The notes: generated by a model not told the origin, from the sequence alone. Counted from the first letter of the stretch, positions 1-7,114 are shown. The stretch is 7,585 bases of DNA from an uncultured Eubacteriales bacterium (GCA_900555875.1 USNB01000056.1:1-7585); one strand, 5' to 3'. Translations and numbers: made by a program.

Positions 1-1453
1 GCACGAGAACTATCCCGCGGCGTTTCGCGGTCACGAGACAGCCGCCGCAAGCCATGCCGGCTTCGGGAAGATCGCGCCGCAATTTTTCGGACAGCTTCGC
101 ATCGAAGCGATAGTCCTCCGTAAGTTCTTCCGCCATGCGCCCCACGAGCTTACGCAGACTTTCGAGACGCCTGGCATAGCTTTCCGCATTGCGCTTTTCC
201 GTTTCCGCAGTCTCCGCTCTGCCGCGTACCTCGCGCATCACCTCTCCCGCAAGCCTGAGCAGCTTGCCGCCGCTTATGCACGGCTCGCCGAGTACCGCGC
301 TTTTCAGAGCGCTGCCTCCCGCAGCATAATCGTATGACAGCGAACGGATATTCCCCGACATCTCGCACGTATCGTGCCTCGGGCACGCCGCGCATATTCC
401 GGCAAGCGCGTCCCCCACGCAGTCGGCGGCATATTCCCTTCCGCCTCCCGACGACATGAGAGCGCTCATCTCGCCCAGAGCTTCGCTCGCCCTGACCAGA
501 CGTTCGGGCAGCAGTCTGCCCATCCCCGCGGCGGCGGCTATGTCCGTCAGCCTGCCTGCCGAACGGAAATATACGGACAGCGCGCGCAACGCTCTTCCGG
601 GCAGCAAGAGAAAAAGCACGCAGCCTGCGGCAGTCGCTGCGGGATACATCGCATCCGGCGGCGACGAAGCGAAAAAATATGCTCCGGCGGCCCATCCGAG
701 CATAAGCGCCGCCGCAGGCAGCGGCCGCGCCCCCGCGGAAAATGCGCGGCACATCACCGCGGCAAGCACGAGAGCCGCCGCGGAATACGGATCGCGCTCC
801 GCAAGCGCTACGCCGAATGCCGCGAGGATACCGGCGATAAGACCCGTTTCCGACGAACGGCACTTGCACGCAAGCGGGACCGTGAACGCAAATACGGTAT
901 ACGCTACCGGGTAACCGAACACGTTCACTCCGCCGAGCCCGGAAAACAGCACCGTGCAAAGCACTCCCGCACCCGCGGATTCGAAGCTCGTCGGCGACAG
1001 CAGATCCTTTCCCGCGATGAGCGGTACGGCAAACGACATCACGGCTCCGCACGCGGTGCCTATCGCCGCCGTGAGCAAGGAAGCGAGCACCGTACCGCCC
1101 GTAAAATACGTCAGCAGCGCACATAACGGGAACTGAAGCAAGGTATGTATGATCCCGCGCCACATGCGTTTGCGTTTTATCCTGCGGCAGGCGGAGAGGA
1201 TAAAGCCCGCAGCCGCGCCGGCTATCGCTGTCCCGCCCGCCCGCGCAAATGACAGCAGAGTAGGTTCGGCGATCACGCATGCGGCAAGATAATACGCCGA
1301 CACGAGCGGATTGCACCCCGCAAGCAGCAGCGCGTAATGTACGCCGTAACCGAACGGGCGCACAGTCAGCACTTCCGCACACGCGCCCGCGAGCAGGAAC
1401 GCAAACGTCAGCGCGTGAACGATGATCAGTTTTATTATTCGCCGCTTTTTCAT
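1..1453 (-). CDS. spoIIE: Stage II sporulation protein E (SpoIIE), N-terminal 484 residues; C-terminus cut by window edge
   Basis: SpoIIE is the septum-associated PP2C-type serine phosphatase that dephosphorylates SpoIIAA and so activates sigma-F in the forespore; it also interacts with FtsZ during polar division. The frame is open from the ATG at 1453 to the window edge. Residues 1-290 hold about ten hydrophobic segments, starting after a basic MKKRR N-terminus and including PFGYGVHYALL near residues 33-43, which fits the ten-helix membrane domain of the family. Residues 290-484 are soluble and carry the Cys cluster ICAACPRHDTC (Cys354, 357, 363), typical of the central region, then a charged helical stretch (405-465). 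The PP2C domain would follow outside the window. An in-frame ATG at 1465 would add four residues (MLRR); neither start has a strong Shine-Dalgarno sequence. A candidate Spo0A box lies about 65 bp upstream. The length is slightly short for the membrane domain but nothing is broken. Identification rests on overall pattern and the Cys motif. Confidence 0.87.
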   Translation of the reverse strand, partial: MKKRRIIKLIIVHALTFAFLLAGACAEVLTVRPFGYGVHYALLLAGCNPLVSAYYLAACVIAEPTLLSFARAGGTAIAGAAAGFILSACRRIKRKRMWRGIIHTLLQFPLCALLTYFTGGTVLASLLTAAIGTACGAVMSFAVPLIAGKDLLSPTSFESAGAGVLCTVLFSGLGGVNVFGYPVAYTVFAFTVPLACKCRSSETGLIAGILAAFGVALAERDPYSAAALVLAAVMCRAFSAGARPLPAAALMLGWAAGAYFFASSPPDAMYPAATAAGCVLFLLLPGRALRALSVYFRSAGRLTDIAAAAGMGRLLPERLVRASEALGEMSALMSSGGGREYAADCVGDALAGICAACPRHDTCEMSGNIRSLSYDYAAGGSALKSAVLGEPCISGGKLLRLAGEVMREVRGRAETAETEKRNAESYARRLESLRKLVGRMAEELTEDYRFDAKLSEKLRRDLPEAGMACGGCLVTAKRRGIVLV

Positions 1454-1494
1454 CCGTCTCAGCATAGCACATCGCGCACGTCGCTTTATGTCGT

Positions 1495-1527
1495 CTTATG
1501 TGCGTTCGGGGCGTTCTTTGTTGAAAA
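1495..1527 (-). promoter_or_regulatory. Candidate Spo0A-dependent promoter of spoIIE
   Basis: On the plus strand, 1517-1527 reads TTTGTTGAAAA, one mismatch from the Spo0A box consensus TTTGTCRAAWW. On the minus strand it contains a -35-like TTTTCA (1527-1522), followed after 21 bp by a -10-like CATAAG (1500-1495). Overlap of a 0A box with a -35 element and an overlong spacer is the known arrangement at the Spo0A-activated spoIIG and spoIIE promoters of Bacillus. The transcript would start near 1488, leaving a leader of roughly 35 nt before the ATG at 1453. The individual hexamers are weak, so the case depends on the box, the spacing and the gene downstream. Confidence 0.4.
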
Positions 1528-1547
1528 CCCGACTGCGGAAAAGCGAA

Positions 1548-1582
1548 GAGAAAGGCTCCCCCGAGCGAGGGGAGCTTCTCTC
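1548..1582. terminator. Possible weak bidirectional terminator hairpin
   Basis: GCTCCCC (1555-1561) and GGGGAGC (1569-1575) form a perfect 7-bp GC-rich stem around a 7-nt loop. The stem extends outward through 1548-1554 and 1576-1582 with one mismatch or wobble. On the minus strand it is followed by a pyrimidine-rich but interrupted run (CCTTTCTCTTCGCTTTTCC) rather than a clean T tract. It could end transcription from the hydrolase before spoIIE, but it equally fits the terminal palindrome of the repeat element. Confidence 0.3.
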
Positions 1583-1704
1583 ATTTTGGATCCACCGTAT
1601 ATGACCACTTTTTTCGAAGTCATATGATCTCAGACAAACGCGGCTTCGTATGTCTTACGAAACCGCATTTGTCTGTATCGGAGCTCTCCCCACTCGGGGA
1701 GCCT
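1553..1704. repeat. MITE-like structured intergenic element with terminal inverted repeats
   Basis: This 152-bp segment begins with AGGCTCCCC (1553-1561) and ends with its exact complement GGGGAGCCT (1696-1704). Each end is also a local hairpin: GCTCCCC 1555-1561 pairs with GGGGAGC 1569-1575, and GCTCTCCCC 1683-1691 pairs with GGGGAGC 1696-1702 with one bulged base. Between them lie two more inverted repeats, ATATGAC 1599-1605 with GTCATAT 1619-1625, and a 20-position stem at 1631-1675. It fills most of the spacer between the hydrolase and spoIIE and has no convincing coding capacity. The size, the terminal repeats and the nested palindromes fit a non-autonomous mobile repeat or a mobile RNA-forming element. 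I see no clear target-site duplication, and copy number cannot be judged from one window. Confidence 0.5.
1631..1675 (-). ncRNA. Long RNA hairpin within the intergenic element
   Basis: Arms 1631-1650 and 1656-1675 form a 20-position stem around a 5-nt loop. As minus-sense RNA every position pairs: 18 Watson-Crick pairs plus two G-U wobbles (1639/1667 and 1644/1662). As plus-sense RNA the same two positions are C-A mismatches. The minus sense is also the direction of transcription of all neighbouring genes, so the hairpin would be carried in the 3' region of the hydrolase transcript. No T-run follows the stem, so it is not a standard intrinsic terminator; it could serve in mRNA 3'-end stabilisation or processing, or simply be the core of the repeat. 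The ncRNA label means a structured RNA segment, not a demonstrated independent transcript. Confidence 0.45.
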
Positions 1705-1725
1705 ACCTGTCTATGCCAATGCACG

Positions 1726-4700
1726 TCAGGCATCGCGCTTTTTGTTCTTATACAATTCTGGATGTTTCTTCGCATGCAGCACGCGAAGAACCGTCAGCAC
1801 GCTCATCGCCGCGGTGAGCGTAAACACGACCACACTAACAATGATGAGAGCTATCCTCCACGGCGACATGGTGTAGTAGATTATCGTTCCCGGAGGACTG
1901 TTCTGCATAACGTTGGAATTAGCTATCGTATATGCCATGTGATGTATCGCCTCGCGCACAGCGGTACGAGATATCGCGCTGTCGTAGTCGAGCAGCTGTC
2001 CGCCGCCCATCCATGCCAGCCAGCTGTCCGTTCCTGCGCGCACCATTTGATCTATGTCGCCCGTGCGTATCGTGAACATATCCGTTATGATATGGCCGTT
2101 GAATCCCCACTCCTTGCGCACGAGCTCGGTCACGAGGTTGTAGTGGAAGAATCCGCGCGTAGTGCCCACTCTGTTCTGCGAGATCATCATGCCCGAAAGC
2201 CCGCGCATCACACGTGTGGAGGTGTTGCCCTCCATGTCGGACGTGTACTTAACTGCCTTACGGCTGTCGCGCATGACGAGTTCAAAGGGTTTGTTATACA
2301 GCTCGCGTATTACCTGTTCGGTCGCCCACGTACAGGCGCTCGTGCGGTTGGTCTCCTGATCGTTGAGTCCGAAGTGCTTAACATAGTCCGTCAGTCCTGC
2401 ATTCCCGGTGCCGTTAACGAACGCGGTCGCCACCTTACCCGAAAGGATGGGATCTTCGGAGAAATACTCGTTTATCCTGCCGATGAACGGCGAGCGATGA
2501 AGATTGAACGCAGGAGAATATCTGCCGTTGAGCCCGCATACGAGCGCCTCCTGCCCCATCGCTTCGCCCACGCGCTCAAGCAGTTCCATGTTCCAGGTAG
2601 ACGCGAAGTTGGGTGCGGAGCCGAAGGACGCGGTCTTTGCCATATTATCTCCTCCCGTCACGACGTCAGTTATGAGGTCGTTCATGTCCTTGTTGTCCAA
2701 ACGCACGCCGTTAGCGCCTTCGCAGTGCGCGCTAGGTGCCATCTCGATGGACTCTATGCGATTCGTGAAATAGTTTTCGCCGCCTATGACCTGCATGATG
2801 TCGCTTCTATCTGCCTCGAAATCCAGCTGATCAAGCAGGATATCCCAGCTCTCGTCGTTATAATCTTTGCCGCGCATATCCGCGACCGTGAGCGTGCGCT
2901 CGCTCTTCTGCACGGGCATATCCGTCGTATACACCTTGCTCCCAGCGACGTTGCCGAGCTCCGGATCCGTTTCGGGATCGAAGTTCAGGTCCCTGCCGAG
3001 GTCAGCGGCATACTCTTCGGGGATAGTCCTCTCCCTGTTCGCATAAGGCTGAGGGAAGGATCCCGACCAGTTGGAGCGCGTGAGCATCGTGGTGTGGTCC
3101 ACCATGTACTCCGTCTCATACTCGAACAGATTGGTAGCGGCGCGGAAGCTCTCTCCGCTCATAGGGATCCCGATGGGTTCGCCTTTGTCGTTGAGGACGG
3201 ACTGCATCTCCACCTCGGAATCTCTCGGGTCCGAATTATCGTACCACATCGTGGAGCCGTTGTGCCACACTTCGCTGTCCAGCACATCGTGGCTATTCGC
3301 CCTTGCGGATATCGTGTAATCGCCTTCTTCGAGCATATAGCAGCCCTTCGTTCCGTCGCCGTTATCGCGGGCGTAGGCGTAGGACGCCATATCCTCTTTA
3401 CGGAAGGTGATCGTCACCTCTTCGTTCCTGCCCGGCTGTATGACGTCCGTCTTGTCGAACGCGATGAGGTTGACCGTGGGCTTTTCTATCCCGAGCCCCT
3501 CATCGAGACTGGTATACGGCGCGTTGTAGTAGATCTGCACAACGTCCTTGCCGGCTTTGTCGCCGGTATTAATGACATTGACGGACACCGTTATGTCGTC
3601 GCCCGAAGCATCGAAGCGCGTTATCTCATGCTCGAACGACGTGTACGACAGGCCGTAACCGAACGGATACACGACGGCGCCCGGCATTTCCACCGAGCCC
3701 TTGCCGTCCAGCGTACCGTAAGTCAGCGCGCCGAGATCGGACGCAGTCTCGTAATAACGATAACCCATATACATGCCCTCGCGGTATTCCACGAACGCCA
3801 TACGGTCGTCCGTCGTATCGTCGACGTTGCCGCTCGTGCCCGTATATCTGAAGTTGCCGTAGGAGTTGAAAGAAGCGTCTTTCGTGAAGTCCGTCGAGAA
3901 TATGTCCACGGTCCTGCCGGAGGGGTTCACCTCACCCGTGAGGATGCACCCGAGAGCAGCGAAGCCGGTGTCGCCGGGATTGCCTGCCCATATTATGGCG
4001 TTCACTTCCAGCTCCCCGCGTACGACGGGATCGAGCTCCATCGCGCCGCAGGACACGAGCACGAGTACCACCTTGTCGCAGTGGTCTTTCGCGTACTTTA
4101 TCATATCCTTTTCGTTCTTGGAGAGCGCGAGATGATGAGGCGTGCCGTCGTCGTACGGCTCCATGCGCTTATCGTTGTTCTCATTGCCGTATCTGGAGAT
4201 GAATACCAGACCGGTGGAAGCGCGCATATCCTCGAGATCCTTTTCAGACAGCTCGGAATACCGCTCTACGGACAGTTCGCGCAGGTCGTTGACGCTACCA
4301 CCCACAAATACGCTGTCATCCACCGTCCACGTGCTGGGGTCGTACGTAGGGCTGTCGGGATAGTTCGCCGCGGAATCGCTCTCTGGCTGGAGAGCGGCAG
4401 CGGCGTTTATCACCTCGAAATGCTCATTCAGCGTTTCCTCGGGTGTTACAACGTAATCCCTGCCCGGGAAAGTCTGCTTTATCGAACTTATCATGGCTAT
4501 CGAGTTGTAAACGGGGAATTTATAGCCGTGCCCGAAAGGCGTAACCGCGCTGCCTGACGCAAGAGGGAGCGTCCCGTCATTCTTGAGCAGGATCATCCCC
4601 TCTTCCCCCACTTCTTCCATGATCTCGAGGGAAGCGTCCCTTGACTCTTCGAACGTGTCGTATTTCTGTTCGTAATACTCCGCATCCCAATTCTCGCGCC

Positions 4701-4872
4701 CTTCGGGAATTATCGTCCTGCGCTCGCCTCGTCCGAGCTGCGTGTCGAGCACGATACCAAACAGGGAGGACGCGATGAGCGCAGCTATGACGAGCAACAC
4801 GAAAAACGACGCTATCGGTATCCAAATCGCCATGAATTTGCCGTTTCTCATCCTAAGTTTCTTGCCGTCCAT
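1726..4872 (-). CDS. Membrane-anchored family 3 glycoside hydrolase (beta-glucosidase-like), domain-swapped
   Basis: This 1048-residue protein probably removes terminal beta-linked sugars (glucose or xylose) outside the membrane. The order is a basic N-terminus, a membrane helix (about 14-39), the GH3 C-type sandwich domain starting at EEGMILLKNDGTLPL (near 90-104), a FGYGLSYTSF junction (404-413), a fibronectin III-like domain (to about 525), a linker, the GH3 barrel (about 690-980), and a second membrane helix (1004-1029) with a basic tail. The sandwich before the barrel is the reversed order known from Ruminococcus and Butyrivibrio enzymes. The likely nucleophile is Asp931 in GHIITDM; KHFGLNDQETNR (832-843) and RSPFIGR-NEYFSEDP-type motifs (793-808) are present; Glu231 in GNENNDKR fits the acid/base. 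The usual DGP motif reads CEGANGVR (717-724), with Glu718 for Asp. I chose the ATG at 4872 because AAGGAG lies 10 nt upstream, and longer frames start within the preceding terminator. GH3 assignment is firm; substrate is unknown. Confidence 0.93.
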   Translation of the reverse strand: MDGKKLRMRNGKFMAIWIPIASFFVLLVIAALIASSLFGIVLDTQLGRGERRTIIPEGRENWDAEYYEQKYDTFEESRDASLEIMEEVGEEGMILLKNDGTLPLASGSAVTPFGHGYKFPVYNSIAMISSIKQTFPGRDYVVTPEETLNEHFEVINAAAALQPESDSAANYPDSPTYDPSTWTVDDSVFVGGSVNDLRELSVERYSELSEKDLEDMRASTGLVFISRYGNENNDKRMEPYDDGTPHHLALSKNEKDMIKYAKDHCDKVVLVLVSCGAMELDPVVRGELEVNAIIWAGNPGDTGFAALGCILTGEVNPSGRTVDIFSTDFTKDASFNSYGNFRYTGTSGNVDDTTDDRMAFVEYREGMYMGYRYYETASDLGALTYGTLDGKGSVEMPGAVVYPFGYGLSYTSFEHEITRFDASGDDITVSVNVINTGDKAGKDVVQIYYNAPYTSLDEGLGIEKPTVNLIAFDKTDVIQPGRNEEVTITFRKEDMASYAYARDNGDGTKGCYMLEEGDYTISARANSHDVLDSEVWHNGSTMWYDNSDPRDSEVEMQSVLNDKGEPIGIPMSGESFRAATNLFEYETEYMVDHTTMLTRSNWSGSFPQPYANRERTIPEEYAADLGRDLNFDPETDPELGNVAGSKVYTTDMPVQKSERTLTVADMRGKDYNDESWDILLDQLDFEADRSDIMQVIGGENYFTNRIESIEMAPSAHCEGANGVRLDNKDMNDLITDVVTGGDNMAKTASFGSAPNFASTWNMELLERVGEAMGQEALVCGLNGRYSPAFNLHRSPFIGRINEYFSEDPILSGKVATAFVNGTGNAGLTDYVKHFGLNDQETNRTSACTWATEQVIRELYNKPFELVMRDSRKAVKYTSDMEGNTSTRVMRGLSGMMISQNRVGTTRGFFHYNLVTELVRKEWGFNGHIITDMFTIRTGDIDQMVRAGTDSWLAWMGGGQLLDYDSAISRTAVREAIHHMAYTIANSNVMQNSPPGTIIYYTMSPWRIALIIVSVVVFTLTAAMSVLTVLRVLHAKKHPELYKNKKRDA

Positions 4873-4882
4873 TTTGCATTTT

Positions 4883-4889
4883 CTCCTTA
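4883..4889 (-). promoter_or_regulatory. Ribosome binding site of the GH3 gene
   Basis: The minus strand reads AAGGAGA here, 10 nt before the ATG at 4872. It decides the start: the frame stays open upstream to 4953, but the extra residues would be translated from terminator sequence and lack such a site. A nearer ATG (4879) is out of frame. Confidence 0.75.
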
Positions 4890-4900
4890 TATATTTATTT

Positions 4901-4914
4901 GCGCGGCACCGCGC
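4901..4914. promoter_or_regulatory. GC-rich palindrome upstream of the GH3 gene
   Basis: GCGCGG and CCGCGC flank two bases (GCGCGGCACCGCGC), directly upstream of the AT-rich stretch that carries the ribosome binding site. In DNA this could be an operator for a repressor; in RNA it could form a 5-bp hairpin just before the ribosome binding site. I could not find a convincing sigma-A promoter between the terminator at 4953 and the start codon, so the role of the palindrome is open. Confidence 0.25.
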
Positions 4915-4952
4915 CAAGCGTGCGGTATGCCTTCGCAAGACGGACTGTAACA

Positions 4953-4984
4953 CAAAAAGACATCCCCGTCAATGAGGGATGTCT
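4953..4984 (-). terminator. Intrinsic terminator of the two-component operon
   Basis: On the minus strand AGACATCCC (4984-4976) pairs perfectly with GGGATGTCT (4966-4958) across a 9-nt loop, followed by TTTTTG running off the stem. It sits 26 bp after the kinase stop codon (TAA at 5013-5011) and before the hydrolase, so it should separate the two transcription units. Confidence 0.85.
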
Positions 4985-5010
4985 CAGCTTTGCGTTTTTT
5001 ATGCGCGACT

Positions 5011-6351
5011 TTACGGCAGCGGCAGCATCGCAGTCATGCGGAATATACCGCCGTCCGCACCGAAGGATATCGTGCCGCCGTACTTTGCGACTATCGCCCG
5101 CATCGAAAGCACGCCGTAGCCATGGGCGGTCTTGTCCGCCTTATCCGTCACAGGCATGTCGCCTTCGAAGCGCACTTCTCCTCCATACCAATTCTCAACG
5201 AGCACGGAGATCTGTCCCACCGCCTCTTTCACGACTATGCTGATCACCCGCTTCTCGGGATCGGCAAGCTTTACCGTCGCTTCTATGGCATTATCTATCG
5301 CGTTGCAGAACAGCGAACTTATATCGGATGCCGACATGAAGTCCAGTCTGCCACCGTCCGCGCTGCACGTCAGTTTTATACCTCGGCTCTCACAGTACAG
5401 GCTGCGCTCTGTGAGCACGACGTCCAACGTTTCGTTTCCCGTCCTCAGAAACGCGTCGTAAACCGATATCGCGCTCTTTAATTCGTCTATATCCTCATTC
5501 GTGATGAGCCTGCCCGAATAGCCGTATTCGCTCAGCTTGTGGCGTATGTCGTGGCACTTTATGTTGATAAGATCTATATGCTCTTTGGTCAACTCGAACT
5601 GCTTGCGCTCCTCTCTCATCAGCCGTTCGAGCAGATCCGTCTCCCGCCGCATGCGCGCCCGCGTGAACAGCCCCGCGCGTATTATGAGGATGAACACGCT
5701 GCAAACCATCGCGAACAAACAGGCAAGGATGTTCAACCCGAGGCTCTCCGCCGAAAAGTACAGGCGCACGCCGTTGAAAACAAGCGCGACCATGAGCAGT
5801 ACCGCGGAGAGGACGAGCACACCTCCTCTCATCGTGTCGTCGTAAAATAGTTCGGACATACCGCGTACAAACGTGAAATATATCACTATGTACCCCGCGA
5901 TGTATATACCGCACTGCATAAGCACGGCAAGGAAATAATTCAACGTGCTGTCGAATATGAACGAAGACATTCCCGCAGCCGAAATGACTATCTCGACGAC
6001 ACTGTACAGCATATGTTGCACCGCATAGCTCGCCACGCCCGACGCAATGAGCCGCATAAGATCCGTCTCTGTACACACTGCGAAAACCACGAGAGAAACC
6101 GCAAACAACAGCAGATATACGGGTATGCTGATGAACGCCGTTATCGCGGCTACGGCGAGCAGCGTCAGATACGCATAGCCCAGCGTTATCAGCGCAACCG
6201 CGGCGAAGCCGATAATGCAGGACAGCACAGCCCTTACGGCGAAGTGCTGACGTCTCCCGCACCCGTGCGAGAACAGGATGTTTCCCGCCGTTATCTGCGC
6301 GAAGAAAAGCAGACTGCCCACAAGAAAATACATATACAGGCGAAAACTCAT
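5011..6351 (-). CDS. AgrC-like GHKL sensor histidine kinase, polytopic membrane
   Basis: This 446-residue protein is a membrane sensor kinase that should phosphorylate the response regulator encoded just upstream. Residues 1-225 hold about six or seven hydrophobic segments and no recognisable extracytoplasmic sensor domain, as in peptide-sensing AgrC-type kinases. A charged helix (about 230-260) leads to the phosphoacceptor region NIKCHDIRHKL, with His267 the likely phosphorylated residue. The ATPase part shows an N box (FCNAIDNAIEA, 348-358) and a G box (HGYGVLSM, 410-417), then KYGG near 423-426. I chose the ATG at 6351 over the ATG at 6372: GGGAGG lies 6 nt upstream of it, and it overlaps the regulator's TGA as ATGA, a sign of translational coupling. 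The signal is unknown, and no convincing agrB/agrD-like partner lies in the window. Family assignment is secure. Confidence 0.93.
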   Translation of the reverse strand: MSFRLYMYFLVGSLLFFAQITAGNILFSHGCGRRQHFAVRAVLSCIIGFAAVALITLGYAYLTLLAVAAITAFISIPVYLLLFAVSLVVFAVCTETDLMRLIASGVASYAVQHMLYSVVEIVISAAGMSSFIFDSTLNYFLAVLMQCGIYIAGYIVIYFTFVRGMSELFYDDTMRGGVLVLSAVLLMVALVFNGVRLYFSAESLGLNILACLFAMVCSVFILIIRAGLFTRARMRRETDLLERLMREERKQFELTKEHIDLINIKCHDIRHKLSEYGYSGRLITNEDIDELKSAISVYDAFLRTGNETLDVVLTERSLYCESRGIKLTCSADGGRLDFMSASDISSLFCNAIDNAIEATVKLADPEKRVISIVVKEAVGQISVLVENWYGGEVRFEGDMPVTDKADKTAHGYGVLSMRAIVAKYGGTISFGADGGIFRMTAMLPLP

Positions 6352-7061
6352 CCGTTGCCTCCCGCCAGCCATGTGTTGAGGATCTGCATGAACTGTTTCT
6401 TCTTAGGGTGGCTGATGGCGATCTCCTCGTCTCCCACGCGCACGGTAAACCCGTGGACATACGTTATGTATGCGAGGTTGACGAGACAGTAATTGTTTAA
6501 CTTCGCAAAGTGGTCGTTCCTCAGCTTTTCCTCCACGCGCGAGAGTGTGGAGTACTCCTCCGTGACGCCGCCATCCGCCGTGTGGTAGCGGACCTTGTGC
6601 CCGAGCACTTCAACGTATTTTATGTCACGCACGAATAGGCGGACGTAACCGCCTGCCTTGGCGATGCTCAGCGCCCTGTTGTCGCGCGAGCGGACGACGT
6701 TTATCGCCCGCCGCAGCTTCATGAGGAAATCGTAATACCCGACGGGCTTAACTATATAGTCGAGCGCGCCTACTTCATACCCTTTGACGGCATACTGCGC
6801 CATGTTCGTGACGAACACGAGTACCGTCGATCTGTCCAGCTTGCGCAGTTTGCGGCTCGCAGTCATGCCATCCAGCTCAGGCAGTTCTATATCCATGAAC
6901 ACGATGTCGTAGTTCGCCTTATAATTACTCAAAAAGTCGATAGCGTTCGTAAAACGTACGACGCGCATGTCCTCGCCCGCCGTGCTTTCGTATTCGGCGA
7001 TGTACCCCGAAAGTATGTCTGCCGCCGCGTTTTCATCCTCCACTATCGCTATGTTTATCAT
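6348..7061 (-). CDS. LytTR-family response regulator (AgrA/LytR type)
   Basis: This 237-residue protein is a transcription factor of the AlgR/AgrA/LytR class. The receiver domain (about 1-118) has the acidic pocket Glu8-Asp9-Glu10, the phosphoacceptor Asp57 in VFMDIELP, Thr85 in FVTN and Lys105 in IVKP, so it looks fully competent for phosphorylation. The LytTR DNA-binding domain (about 130-228) carries the conserved LNNYCLVNLAYI and ISHPKKKQFMQIL segments. The ATG at 7061 is preceded by AAGGGG with 6 nt spacing; a longer frame from a TTG at 7088 is unlikely because it would begin upstream of the expected transcript start. It is the first gene of a two-gene operon with its own promoter, and its last bases overlap the kinase start. 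Its targets are unknown; autoregulation is common in this family. Confidence 0.94.
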   Translation of the reverse strand: MINIAIVEDENAAADILSGYIAEYESTAGEDMRVVRFTNAIDFLSNYKANYDIVFMDIELPELDGMTASRKLRKLDRSTVLVFVTNMAQYAVKGYEVGALDYIVKPVGYYDFLMKLRRAINVVRSRDNRALSIAKAGGYVRLFVRDIKYVEVLGHKVRYHTADGGVTEEYSTLSRVEEKLRNDHFAKLNNYCLVNLAYITYVHGFTVRVGDEEIAISHPKKKQFMQILNTWLAGGNG

Positions 7062-7079
7062 ACACGTCCCCTTGCGGTA

Positions 7080-7108
7080 AGTATACAACGAACGCGCCGT
7101 TTTGTCAA
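7080..7108 (-). promoter_or_regulatory. Sigma-A promoter of the two-component operon
   Basis: The minus strand has TTGACA (7108-7103), a 17-bp spacer and TATACT (7085-7080): a perfect -35, the optimal spacing and five of six -10 bases. The expected start near 7073 leaves a leader of only about a dozen nucleotides, so the AAGGGG ribosome binding site would lie at or very near the 5' end. Confidence 0.8.
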
Positions 7109-7114
7109 TACCGC

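Noticed and set aside
150..1472. A 440-codon open frame on the minus strand
   Set aside because: It overlaps spoIIE in another frame. It is Arg- and Cys-rich with no membrane pattern, while the SpoIIE frame is open to the window edge and shows family motifs.
1683..1702. A terminator directly after the hydrolase stop codon
   Set aside because: The hairpin has a bulge and a short stem and is not followed by a T-run on the minus strand; it fits better as one end of the repeat element.
1624..4557. A 977-codon open frame on the plus strand
   Set aside because: It lies fully antisense to the GH3 gene, whose domains are unmistakable. Its translation is rich in His, Arg and Val with no recognisable domain, as expected of a complementary frame in GC-rich coding DNA.
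5495..6460. A 321-codon open frame on the minus strand
   Set aside because: It overlaps the kinase and the end of the regulator in a different frame and has Arg/His-rich, domainless composition.
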